Of a stretch of 64,000 nt of DNA, positions 44,094 through 56,030 are shown piece by piece (position 1 is the first letter of the stretch; the number at the start of each line of letters is the position of its first letter). The position numbers were made by a program, and so were the translations under genes. Source of the stretch: Dimorphilus gyrociliatus. Taxonomy: Eukaryota; Annelida; Polychaeta; Dinophilidae. The DNA lies in NCBI GenBank assembly GCA_904063045.1, contig CAJFCJ010000007.1, forward strand, positions 1,141,448 to 1,205,447. Direction: 5' to 3'. The notes under the pieces were generated by a model, which worked only from the letters and a program-made list of their open reading frames with translations, had not been told where the DNA came from and did not search any database.

Positions 44094-44981
44094 CTACAGA
44101 TTATAAAACGAATTTCCATACACAGTCGGAGACGTTAAAGGAAACAGCAGTAACGACCACATAACGAGACCGATAAGGAAACACGAGACGGCAATCAGTT
44201 GCTGGCGTCTGGGCAGCGTTCCCACTTGTTGGAACTCCGGAAATCCCATATGATTACAGAATGAATGTGCGATAACGGCTGATAGAAAATGACCCGTTCG
44301 GAGGAAGAGGAACGCAGAGTAAGTGCCGAAAAGGGTTGTATAACAGAATTGGAAGAAAGACTGGCAGAGAGCAGATAAAATCCCCATGCCGTGATTATTA
44401 ACTTTATCGACTATATGGTGAAAGTGGGCGACGCCGAAGAAAAGTGGACAAATAAAAACTGTTTTCCATTCTCCAAAGGCAGGAACCAATAACGGTGCCA
44501 TACAAGCTCGAAAGACCATTTCTTCTGACAGTGGCGCCACAATGTGATTTCGCAACCAAATCAGATTCTTAAAGTTTGCATTCCAATAGTTTTTTTCAAC
44601 ATATAAGGAGAATATCCCATCAACGTAGTGCAGATACAATGGCCCGAGGAACAATATCATTGTTAATACTAAAGGTAAAATAGTTCCTAAAATTATCCCC
44701 TCAAATCGTAAACCGATCCAAATGAATATATTTTTCGATCGTATCCGATCGTGAGAAGTTGTACTTATCATCCATAAGAATGGAATGAGGACGATAAGAA
44801 TGATGCTAACTCTAAAGAATCTAGCTTTTATTATTTCAGGATCATCTCGAGGTTTTCCTCTTGTCGCGTACAAGTGCAGACTACCGACATATATTGTAGA
44901 CATGAAAAGGCACAAAAGGACTGCTGATATGGGAGAATAGTCGAAAACAACAGAGTCTAAATGCCACAAAAGCGGTGCCAT
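44094..44981 (-). CDS. RCE1: CAAX prenyl protease 2 (RCE1)
   Basis: Intronless 295-aa ER-membrane protease that removes the -aaX tripeptide from prenylated CAAX proteins such as Ras and Rho; human RCE1 is 329 aa. It is a CPBP/ABI-family intramembrane enzyme. Catalytic and conserved residues are visible: E153/E154 in APLSEEMVFRAC, H186 in FFGVAHFHHI, and H239/N243 in VIAHSFCNHMGFPEF. Eight or so hydrophobic helices are apparent. The start ATG at 44981 gives the expected short lumenal N-terminus. The downstream neighbour on the same strand (ZFP64-like) starts about 220 bp after the stop. Confidence 0.96.
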   Translation of the reverse strand: MAPLLWHLDSVVFDYSPISAVLLCLFMSTIYVGSLHLYATRGKPRDDPEIIKARFFRVSIILIVLIPFLWMISTTSHDRIRSKNIFIWIGLRFEGIILGTILPLVLTMILFLGPLYLHYVDGIFSLYVEKNYWNANFKNLIWLRNHIVAPLSEEMVFRACMAPLLVPAFGEWKTVFICPLFFGVAHFHHIVDKVNNHGMGILSALCQSFFQFCYTTLFGTYSAFLFLRTGHFLSAVIAHSFCNHMGFPEFQQVGTLPRRQQLIAVSCFLIGLVMWSLLLFPLTSPTVYGNSFYNL

Positions 44982-46878
44982 GTTGCTGCCTCAGACTTTT
45001 GACGAAAGCTGTTCGAATTAGTTGCCAGAGAAAGGTGGTGTCCAAGAGTGTCTGACAAACCCTAACTATCTGTTATCTGAATATGCCAGAATTTATATCT
45101 TTGTACCAGACGGGCTCTCATCAATAGTGTTAGCTTACACGTTATTGTTCAATGTAACGCAAATTGCTTTTAACCGAAATTTACCCCCAAAACGTATTTA
45201 TATAAAGGATAACTTATGAACAGACAATGCTAAGAAACGTCAACACAATAATTTTTTAAACGTACCGTTTAAGAACTGAACACAACTTCCCAAAAATTGG
45301 TGAAAATTGGCAAATCGATGTTAAACTTCTAGTCTTAGGGTTGACCGGTTATTTACGGTAATAAATATAACTGACCGGTCGGCGGTACAAATTCATCGGT
45401 CAAAAGCAAAAGCGGCAAATTTGAATAATTCCTATTAATTATATTATTCAATAGCCCAAGAATCAGTAGATAATTTTATTTATGACCTCAAGAGAAGAAG
45501 ACTAAACTTGTTAATAATAACAACATCAATATTTATATACTTCCCTTACGAGTTCAGATTTGTTTTTACTCCGGTAAATTCTCTCTATATATCTTCATAA
45601 TCTTACATTAATAACAATAACAGAGCAGCATGCAATGTAATAAGATATCTCTAGAGTATGATGAAAAACAACAAAAAGAATTTATCATAGAATTCATAGG
45701 GGACCCATAATTCGCCTCATATCGCTTGTTTTCGTTTCAATAACGTATAACTTATATAATAAATTATATTGATTTTTGTTTCTTTTCAGGAGGAGAATTT
45801 TTATTCTCGTTTAAAGGTGAAATCAATTATGGATAAATGGGGCATTTTATTTTTAAAAAGTCTATATAAATTTTAAAAGGAAATATCTATCAGACTATCT
45901 TATCTAAAGTATATTATAAATTCACCTATATCCGATATATTAATAGCTTTCTTACTAAACCAATTAATTTAACTGTGCAGTATATCACCTTTTCTGTTAT
46001 CAATCTATCATCTGAGACATCTGTAGTCCTTTTAATTGATAATCGTGATAAGAATGAAACTAGTATAAAGAGACTTATTAACTGGAAGAAAGGAAAACAA
46101 AACAAAAAAATTAAATTAAATTCTCTATATTCCCTTATTTAAATTGATTTAGGGGTATATATTCGTTATTTTAACAATGCAACGTTTGTTTTGGCAGGGC
46201 TGTTTTCGAGATAAAATTATAGGCTGAGTAAACATGAGTGTTTTTAATCTGTAAGAGAAAAAAAATAATGAAGGTAATTTAAACAATAAGTTTCAAATTT
46301 AAGCTTTTCTATAGAAAGAGAGAGAGAGAGAAAGAAAAGAGATCTTAACCAATAATATGACATTTTGTATTGATTAATTTTTCATTATTTGTCACACGTG
46401 CGTGTGAATTGAACTTGTCAAGTCGGATAGACTCTCAACTGAAACAGAAAGGGAAAAGAAAGAATGAATCATTTAATACCAAACAATAACATTTACTTTT
46501 CAAACATTTCATCTAGGTGGATTTCCCGCTTCGTTTCTTCGATTCTACTCTTATACATTGACTCACATAGTTCTATATTGCTCTTTCAATCAGTAGCAAA
46601 GGGAAAATTTGTTAATTTTCAAAGGAGAAAAGGGGTGGCAGAATAGATTAACCCTTCTCTAATCCCAAACTCTAAACCCTTTAATGAAACTCGAGGAAGA
46701 GTAAATTCTCTTTATATTAGACAAAAAGTAATTTTACAGTTGACTGCAGCATAATAAAATACATACATTCTAAGCGTTTCTAATTTACGAAATGATAAAT
46801 AAACCCTCTTCTATTTTTTTATCAATTAACTGATTGTAATTTAAAAGTTATTCTCTCTTGTGTTTTCTTTATGAGAAA
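44982..46878. other. Intergenic, 1.9 kb
   Basis: No supported gene. Around 45345-45410 the words accggt/accggtc recur three times with partial inverted symmetry, possibly a decayed transposon fragment. A short GA run lies near 46316-46340. Confidence 0.45.
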
Positions 46879-47772
46879 TTAATCCGCCTTCTGCTTTTCA
46901 GCCTCTTCGTAATCAATGAAATAGAATACAACTGAAATAATTACTGCAAAGACTATCTGACCAATTAAAAAAGCCAATAATCTATCGAAACCCCAACTGT
47001 TAGGTACCATTTTTAAATTTATATAGAGTACATAGATAAAAGATACAGCGACAGTAAATATTATCCATACAATGTAACTCATCATAACCATTTCTCTCTT
47101 TAAAGTTTTTGTAAATCCGCATTCTTTCGGCCATGTTGTTTGACAGTAAATTAGCGGGGAAAGTACAATGGGTGCCATTATTAATAGGGTAATAAAAACC
47201 TGTCAAGTCAGATGATTAAGAGGTTTTTTATAGTTTAAAAAACAATTCAATAACTTACATCACATCGGAAGAAATCAATTAAACTATATTCCACGTCAGA
47301 ATACCAATCATCCGTACTTCCGGCGTATAAAAACCTGTCATATCCGAAAGTTAAAATTCCAAACATACAACCATAACTAACAACCCAAAAGCAAGGAATA
47401 ATCCATTCATTGTTAGTCTTAATAAAATAGACGGCAGTTATGAATCCAATTATACCTAAGATGACGTTAGTAGACGCAAAAATAGTGGGTAGCATAGCTG
47501 GCATATTTTTATCAAGGAAAAACATAGTTTCCCAACCTATTAATAGACACCTTTTAGAATTCGCTTGATAAAAAAAATATAGAAAGTAAAAATTTACCAG
47601 TATATTCCCATAGTAAATAAACTCCTGAAGGTGAAAAAATCGTAGCCAAATAAATAACCGTAGTAATAAAGTATTTGTTATAAAACACATGTGAAGTTTT
47701 TAATACTGGAGCAGCTGATTGAGCAAGACAACAGCCCATTGAGAACGACCAGAAGACATCCACTTGAATCAT
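46879..47772 (-). CDS. Small multi-pass membrane protein of unknown family
   Basis: Predicted 257-aa protein in three exons: 47598-47772, 47259-47536 and 46879-47199, with consistent frames and introns of 61 and 59 bp. About seven hydrophobic helices are spread along it. Distinctive segments are VDVFWSFSMGCCLAQSA near the N-terminus, SPSGVYLLWEYTGWETMFF after the second helix, a central Tyr/Asp-rich loop (GYDRFLYAGSTDDWYSDVEY) and a charged C-terminal tail (YEEAEKQKAD). I do not recognise the family. It lacks rhodopsin-type GPCR motifs and transporter signatures known to me. An upstream in-frame ATG at 47838 could add 22 residues, but the later start puts the first helix near the N-terminus. 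Confidence 0.72.
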
Positions 47773-48237
47773 TTTAATTCTAATGCTTGAATAGCTTTGA
47801 ATGAATGAAAAACAACATGAAGATAAATTATAATTCAAATTTTATAATAAATGTTATGTACAGGGTATCTTATCTTGTTTTTAGACTCAAAGGTTCCGTT
47901 TTAACGATAGAGTTATCATTTAATACTTTTTTTTTAACTTAATTAATAAGATTATAATATCAAATATTTATATTGAAAACAAAAAAGAGATATAGGTTAA
48001 GAGAGAAAGAAAGACAGAGAGAGAGAGAGAGAGAGATTTGAGGTTTAAGTGTTTGTTCAATTATTAGCTAGACGCTTATATTTCATACTAATGAAATATC
48101 ATATCATTTAAGCTTATTGCATTACAAAAACTATAAGAATATACTAACATAATAAACTATTTATTAATATTATCGTGAGAAATTACTACTTAAAAACTAT
48201 TGATAGTAAAAGAAGATCAAGAGAATAAAATTAACTG
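47773..48237. other. Intergenic, 0.46 kb, with GA microsatellite
   Basis: AT-rich, with a GA run at about 48013-48034. It holds the 3' flank of the ADAM gene and is upstream-proximal to the membrane-protein gene. Nothing else is seen. Confidence 0.5.
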
Positions 48238-50588
48238 CTAATTAATTTTAGAATATTCATAAGTCTCTTTGGAACGTTTCCAGAATTTGCAAGCAGTGCA
48301 TTTAAGAAGGAGTATACCAATACAAGAAAAAATTGCTGTCATTGCTGACCAAAATTTTTCTCTTATTTCTGTTTTAGGATCATTCCAATCTGCCCTTTCA
48401 CCTATGATACTTTTAGCGTATTCTTCGTAGTTAATCTCTAATCTCCGTCCCTTCTTAAAAGTCAAGTTTCCGCCATGGTTAACAACGCAAGTTGCATTCT
48501 TATCACAGTACTTAAGTCGCTCGGACTGTCGACTGCAAATGTTATTAGTTCTAGTCATAAGTCGTTTCATCTGACCGTCAGCAAAAAGCTTTTGGAATTT
48601 TCCATCAACAGAACTTATACATTGCCCCTTTAATTCGCAATATCTCATGCAAGACGTAATTGGAGTCTTACAAGATTTAAAATCCCGAAAATTACAATAC
48701 TTAATGCATTTCCCTCTTAAACAGACTCCGTCTTCGCATTCGAATCCGTTCGTTTTATGGCTTATTAATTGTCTAGATCTACAACAAGCGTGCGAACGTC
48801 CATTACACAACTGGACCCTTTCACAATTTCCCATAAAATTACATGGTTTGTAAATAAGACTCGTTTTACAATCAAACGTACAACAAGGCTGATAAGGGTC
48901 GCAACCCACTAAGGGCATCAGATGGCAAGTTTCAGTGCAACAAGGGGAGTTCCCATCGCATTCCTCGCCCTCTTCTAATATTCCGTTCTGACATTTTCCA
49001 ACACGGTTTGGATCTCTTTGAAAGCATTTGGCATGGAATAAGTTTCCGTATTTACTGTGCTCGAATAAATACTTTCCAATAGACTTAAGAGATTTGTTAT
49101 GAAAGTATAAACTCTCCGAATGTGACTTGGTTACGGATACTTTCTTATTCATAATGGTGCCGTATTTTTCCTCCTCTTTACTTAAATGCTTAGCACCAAA
49201 GGCATGAGCCGCCTCATGGACAAATGTAAATTGTAATCCGTATATTGGCGCTAACTTGTCTACTGAATATCCTGCCCTTCTTGTATTGATCATAACAGTA
49301 TTCGATGAACAATTGAATTCGTCGTAGAAGGGACGTCGAGGAGCGCAAGCTCCAATCTTATTTAGTGAGGCTTCAAAGGTTACACCCATAACGTCACCAA
49401 AATTTCTAAAGTCTAAAACGAGCTGCAGACAGCTCCTAGATGCGTCGATAAGGCAATTGTAGTGCTTTAGAACCGTTTCCACTTTAAACTTTAACACTTA
49501 AGTATACCTTATACAATCAAGACAAGATTTTATATTTAGTACATTAAGGACGGTAAAAAGATAATCTGTTACGTTTAAAGTGGTCTCGAAAGTCCAGATG
49601 ATGGCAAATAGCGGATAATTGAATATCCTTGCTGGCGCTCTTGCACGTCTCTTCGTCCATTATCGTTAATCTTCGTATTTGATATTTTAAGCCTCTAAAT
49701 TTGTATTTATCGTGCTCAAAAACTGTATTACTATAAATAGTTGAAGAAAAACTTAGAATCAATGCTATTGTGTCTCGGAAATATCTTAGAAGATATTCCT
49801 TTGATTCAGTTCTCATTAAGAGTTTATGGTGCACGTACGTCATTCTGTTGATAAGTACCTCTACCGTACACGTTCGATCGGTTCCTTCAAAGCCATCAAC
49901 GTTATTGTCCTTCAAATTATAACGTCTAAGAGCCCACTTTCCGTAAAGTATTAAATTCGTTGTTATAATTAATAAACACGTTATTATTAAAAGATCTTTA
50001 CAAATATAATAATAATTATGAATAAAAACCGAAAATAGGCCCTGAAATATTTGCAAACTTTCTTTTAGCACGAAAATTTGAGTGTAATCTCTCATGGAAT
50101 TCCATAAATCCATCTATTGTTTCCTTTGTTCTATTATTTAATTTTCGTTCGACTCCTATTACATCACCGACTTCGTAAATTGCCGACGCATTATCAGTTT
50201 TCTCAAATATAAAGCAATTACCAAGTTTACATGCATACCCCTCGAAAAATCCATGCCTTAATAAACCACCAGCTTCTAAATTATACTTATCGGTCGATTT
50301 ACCCCAAAGGAAACGGGATAAGCTTTTACTGTAAACCTGATTAATTTTCCCATTGTAAGCTTCAACATAATTCGGCGAAAATACATTACTATTTTCATAC
50401 ATTGCTAATGTAAAGTTTGTCTGTTGAACTGAAAACTTTACGATTAGAGGCTTTTCTTTCATTTCCTCTCTGTTGTACCTTTTTATCCAACCTATGAATC
50501 TTTTATTAGGCATGTGTTTATTGTCTGTAATTCGAAGGCAATAAGATATCTGTAGAATGTTATTAATATAAAAAAACAATAGTAGCAT
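48238..50588 (-). CDS. ADAM10/ADAM17-like membrane metalloprotease
   Basis: Predicted 720-aa type I membrane sheddase in three exons: 50059-50588, 49552-49925 and 48238-49496. The last two junctions are my best fit and use weak donors. Order: signal peptide (LLLFFYINNILQISYC), prodomain with the ADAM10/17-type HGFFEGYACKLGNCFIFE block, furin-like RAKR at its end, then the catalytic domain with intact zinc motif HEAAHAFGAKH and a Met-turn-like GTIMN. A cysteine-rich disintegrin region follows (CQNGILEEGEECDG, CCTFDCKTS), then a membrane-proximal domain with VDGKFQKLFADG resembling ADAM17, one transmembrane helix and a short basic tail. It has no EGF domain, as in ADAM10/17. The disintegrin loop is shortened compared with ADAM10. 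Catalysis is expected, since all three histidines and the glutamate are present. Confidence 0.85.
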
Positions 50589-52401
50589 TCTCACTTAGGA
50601 AACTCTATTGGAACATTTAAATTGTCCTAATGAAATCATGATTTTTTTAAATAAGGCAATCTGAGAGCTCTTTTTCATTTAAATCTCTTTAAAGTTTCTT
50701 AATAAGACCCAATTCGTCAAATACGCTTGGGAAATGAAACGCTTCAAATTCGAAGAGAAGAAGAGAGATCGCTCAAACTAAGACGAGTTTGTTTGTCAAC
50801 GGCTAACTGTAGTCTATGTATTTTGAGCACGAATAAGGATTCTACGATAGACGAATATAGATTGTAAAGCTAACATCATGCAATCAGTCTTTTCTATTAT
50901 ATATATATATATATATAAAATCTACTAAGGTGACCTTTAACAGTCTTTTTACTTCATCGCAGAGCTATACAGAAAAAAAAATTCTAGGACGCCTCATTAA
51001 ATGTATTCATGATATTTGAGAATGATAAGTAAACGGTTCGTTGCCCCTTAATAAGCTTAGATAAATCGAATGAGAGAGGGTTAAGAAATTTTAATGCGAA
51101 ACACTAGTTCCTTTTAGGGCTTTAAAGGAGAGGATATTAATCACGCCATCTTGTGGATAAAAAACACGGGGAGGGCCTCTCCCTCCCCCTTTATCGAATA
51201 TTTTATAAAAATCCCTTTTACTTTTTGGGTGGTATATAATTCGTATATATACTTATATATATATATATTTTTATTAAAAAAAAAACTTTGAAGCTTTCTT
51301 ATTAAAATAAAAAAAAGTTGTTGAAGTGGCAATGTTTATCAAAGGGATTTATTATGATTATGTTCTAGAATAGTGCCTTATTTCGATTGTTAAAGAATTT
51401 CCATAAATCGGAATACATCGCCCCAAAAGAAACCGCAGTGTCGAGCTGTTTGAATGTAAATATCGATTTGCTTTATTCTATACGATATCGATCTAATTTT
51501 CAAGTCGTTTATCAACTTTAATGAAATAACTATTGAACGTCATCTGGAGGACGTCAATTGATAATCCTTACGAGAGTTTCACCTTCGAATGAACCTTTGA
51601 TTCCAATTTTAATTATCTCTACCGTCCGCTCAAATTGCCTAATTAACAAACGGCGGCACATCTTAGAAACCTTAGAATCCGTTTGATAATCTAATTATCT
51701 AACAAATTACACAACTATTTCCTCAACGACTAATTATTACGTGGCTTAATCATGCGTAGTGTTTAATGAAAGATTGTATATCTTTAAATAATATTCTTCA
51801 GTCAGTTTTGTTTTTTTAGCAAATAACTTGTAAGGGCCGGTCCGTAGTTTGTTCCTTCTAAACAACTTTATACAGATTAATGCCATAGCTGAAGCAAAGA
51901 CAATTTAATATATAACATGATTTTCGCAAATGTTACTTTTAGTCAAATTGGAGTAAAGAGAATGCTTTTACTTACTTGTATTACTTCCTAAACGCTTTTT
52001 GATTATTTCCTTAACAATAAACCTTAATATTATTCCATAATTCGTGTTATAAAATATTTAAAAGAAAAATATAATAAATCCATTAACAAAAAAGCTAAAA
52101 AAAATTTTTTCAGATTAATTCCATATCGATTTATTAACTGGTTTCAATAAAAACCAATTGAAAAAATGTATAAAGTAAATTAAAGTCGAGCTATCTATGT
52201 TAACGACCAGTTAATATCGATATAGGGATTGTTCAACTAAATAAAAAGAATTACAAAACTAATCACTGTTTCTCACTAACAAAGGGAAACTATCATAAAA
52301 CTATTGATTTAGAATGATAACAATACATGATAATAAAAAATGTTTATGGTACGTACATCTCTAAAAGAATTATTCATTTGTACAATAAATTGTTAATAAC
52401 T
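50589..52401. other. Intergenic, 1.8 kb
   Basis: AT-rich sequence with a short TA run near 50898-50918 and no supported gene. It contains the presumed ADAM promoter (left) and the MTSS1 3' UTR (right). Confidence 0.5.
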
Positions 52402-55400
52402 TTACTTTAATGTTTTACGAAATTTTATAGCTCTTTCCAATAGAGTACCCCCGTTATCCTGAGTTGGTGTAACTTCGTCCAAATCGAGAGCCTCTATAGA
52501 CGATTGCTTTAAAGCCAGACTAGTAGGATGCATTTGGGAAGGGGATTTTTGTTGATACAACAATTGAGAATTTAAGGCATGCATAACTGATGCATGTGTC
52601 TCAGCTATGCTATGGTGTCTTCGTAAAACTTTATTGTTATTAACTTGTTTTGCATTTCTTTCATCCTTTTGGGAAATGGTAGATGGCGCTTTGTAAGTTT
52701 GAGAAACTAATGGTTCAGGAGGAGGCGGCATTAATAGCTCAGGAGGAGGAGGAGGAAGGTCATCACAAGAAGGTAATGACATATCGATTGGCTCTTGAAA
52801 TGATGGCGGCGGTGGAGGCAGCGATGAGAAATCAGCCATTGTAATAGTAGATGATCTGCGCAAAGGAGGTGGAGGTTTGGCTACCTTTTGGCTATTATCG
52901 TTTGACGATATTCGTGATGAAGATTCTGCCAATAAATAAAAAATTAACGAAAAATTCAACACGAGAAAATATCGATAAAATTTAAAAAAAAAATTACTTA
53001 CCGGATGCTTGCAGTTGTGCCGTGCAATTTTCCAGCTGTTTTATTGCTTCAGAGAGCGAATCGGCGTTTGATGCCTGCTGCAACAACATTTTATGTATAT
53101 AAGTACTCTTGTAGTTTACAGTTTGGAAATACTTACTTGCAAACAGTCTACTTGGTCTTCTTCGGTTGGTGTTTTACTATCATCGTGTAAAATTGGTCGA
53201 CCAAAGGCTCCAGGCGGCCTGTAGGGTAGAGGGGGTGCTTCAGGATCATTCACCTTAGGAGGTTCAAATGTTTGAGCAGTAATAGCTGGTCTCGTATGTA
53301 GTCTCTCATACGCAGCAGATATTGTATGAGGCCTCTCGGCACCTGAATCATGCCTTGCATCCAAACCCAAAGGTGCTTCCGGCCAATTTGTCCAAGTAGA
53401 CTGTGTATCGTTTTCATTTGAAGAGGATACTGCTGGAGGGGAAGGAGGTCGAGGAAAAAGTGTATCTTGAGACATAAATCCAGAATCGTGAGAAGAAACG
53501 GATGAAAGCCTAGCAACAGCTCCAGCTTTACTAGAACGCCGAATAGTTGCGTAGAGTGGCTGAAATTAAATTTAAAATGTACTGATGAATTTATAGATTT
53601 TAAAAAGAGTTGGGACAATTACCTGGTTAATATTTAAATCACTACCGGCAGAAGAAGCAATGCTATTACGCTTTGAGCGTGGAGCATTGGAAACCGGAGG
53701 TGGACAAAGTGGATTCGACGAATTAGTGGAATCGCTTGAAGACGATGCAATACTGCTTATTGAACACATAGAGCTCTTTCTCGATCCAAGACTGGATGGC
53801 GATGAAGGCGGTGTTCGCCTTATAGCATGTTGAGTCAGCGAATCTTTTAAGTCATCCAATACTTGCTCAGATGTTGGGGGAAGTGCAAAGGGATCTGTTG
53901 CCTGTTCGCAGAGGTTTTCTACCACTTCTTGTAAATGATTTATTTCCCCAAAGAGATTTATTTCTTGGTCTAAAACAGGACGGAGCTGACCAACAAATGT
54001 GCAAAATCTCCCCCTTTCTTCAATCATAGCTCTTCTGACATAGCTTTTTTCCATCTCCTCCCATGTTACTTTTCTACTATATTCATCTGAGACAGCTTTT
54101 TCCACAAAATGTGTCAATTCTTGAGGTCTACCCGCTGAATAAACAATACGTCGCTACGTTAGTATACAGCCGATTGCCGATAAAATAAACAAATAAAAAC
54201 AAGGCATTGCAGCGATAAATTAGCCTGCTAGATACAACTCCAGGGTTTGTTTCTAGGCAATATTACACTCGTCAGACTAAAGAGTAAATAAATAAAATAT
54301 TTTAACAAGAAACGTTTACCTTTCTTTGCCTTCTTCTTTAGACGCACAGTCTCTGATGATGCCTTTTTGACTTCATTTCTTATACGTTTGCTGTCTGTAA
54401 GAAAAGAATATGATTTTTTTATAACAGCCCAACATGAAATATGGGTCGAGGCACGTTGGCTTTTCAGAGCAATGTAAATGGAAACGTACGAAAGCGATTT
54501 ATAATTTTTACAGGTCGGCTGAGCCGAATAAATATTAAGCTGTTAAAAAAGAAAGAACTACACTGCTTTACAATGCGTCAAGTTGTTCACAAGGCTTAAG
54601 GCACGTACGAAGGCTAGAACAGAATTCACTTTACCTTTTGCATGATCTTTATCTAGTTGATTGACCGACTTTTTCCAATCCTCTAATTTGTTCTCAATGG
54701 GGGCAGCCACACTCTCAACAAGGCAAGTCGATAAGGATTTTAGCCGATTTTCTATATTTTTGTGTCGTAATTGCAGTCGGGTTAACGCCGTACCAATATC
54801 TTTTGTGGCTCCTATAATAGACGAAACCAATCTTTTGTTATTATAAGAGTAACACCGTCAATAATTACGTTTGGTTCGAATAAACACCTTACTCTCTACA
54901 ATATGCTGATAAAGGATACTCGTTATGAATACCGTAGGAGTTTAAATAAACATTCAAGCACGTCCGGCTAATACTAAATATATACGTTTTACGCGAAGGC
55001 GGCCAAGCAGATAACGCGTAAAACAGTAAATTATACTAAGACAGGTCAATAGGTCAGTAAAATACCTTTAGCATGAGTAGCAATATCTGCGACTTTCTGA
55101 AAGGATTCTAAAAAACAATTCATGGCTGTTTGCGTGTTCCTGTAAGAAATCGTTTGATAAATTCGTTTCATTATTATGTAAATTTCCTTACTTTATGGCG
55201 CTTGCGAAACGTATGGAGCGACCAGCAAATTCTTCCCAGATAGGATAGCTACCCTGTAAAGTGAAATCACGTTAAATGTTAATCATAAAATCTATCAAAG
55301 TGTACATTGACGATAAAACATGAGACATATTTTCCTGTTGTTAATGTGTAAATTGTCGTATTATGGGCAATTTTTTCCGATCATTAAAAAATTACACACT

Positions 55401-55609
55401 GTATGCTGCTAATCTTTATAGTAATTGTAGTGAATAGATTTAGAATGAGCGACAGCCGGTTGTGTTTTTAATAGAAATAAAGTTAAAACCTTCATATCCA
55501 AAATAATGGAAGCAAATAACGAACTGAGAGCATTGCAGTCTCGCTCCAGTTTGAAATCTTTCTCCCAATGATTATTTAGATTAATCGTAGTTCCTGAGCT
55601 TATTTCCAT
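52402..55609 (-). CDS. MTSS1: MTSS1 (missing-in-metastasis) I-BAR domain protein
   Basis: Predicted 679-aa membrane-bending, actin-linked scaffold in nine exons: 55490-55609, 55192-55253, 55066-55139, 54635-54811, 54320-54394, 53623-54134, 53137-53559, 53002-53074 and 52402-52925. The first six exons encode the I-BAR (IMD) domain. Its landmarks match vertebrate MTSS1: DCNALSSLFASIILDMK, GSYPIWEEFAGR, ESFQKVADIATHAKG, NQLDKDHAKG, KKAKKG and RRAMIEERGRFCTFV. Then come a Ser-rich region (TPPSSPSSLGSRKSSMCS), a conserved SSVSSHDSGFMSQD segment that includes a DSGxxS beta-TrCP-type degron, and Pro-rich tracts. The C-terminus ends LLERAIKFRKTLK, where vertebrate MTSS1 has a WH2 actin-binding motif; the match is partial. 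Exon 8 has a cagcag (NAGNAG) acceptor that could vary one Gln. Confidence 0.95.
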
Positions 55610-56030
55610 TTTACAAAATCGCACTTTAAATCATCATTGAGAGGAAGACGTCAGGTTCGATAAGATTTCATCAATAATATATCCTTGGCCGATTCAGGTT
55701 AATCAGTAACGCTCCTTTCTCTTATATTTTCTATACTTAATATTGCGTAATGAGATCCTCTGATAACGAATTAGTACAAATTACAATTAATTCGTTTATC
55801 AGAATTCCAGAGAAGCCTAGGAAAATATTAGTATCTTTTCCTTTGCTAACAGAGGGAGAAATGAGGTAGTCACGTGACGAGATAAGGAGGCGTTGATTGG
55901 ATATGACTGCAAAATCTGGTAAAAAAAACCAGTAAAAGAATCCGAACCCGTAACCATATTAAACTTAATGGCGGCGCGTTTAACAAGCTAGATATTCATA
56001 TTCTTTTCTTTTAAACTGAACTTCGGCTCA
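55610..56030. promoter_or_regulatory. Divergent promoter between MTSS1 and LIN37
   Basis: The 421 bp between start codons contain a 10-bp palindrome, gtcacgtgac (55869-55878), which is a strong E-box of USF/MITF type. An inverted CCAAT box (ATTGG, 55896-55900) lies about 20 bp further on and 130 bp upstream of the LIN37 ATG. No TATA box is obvious. Confidence 0.5.
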
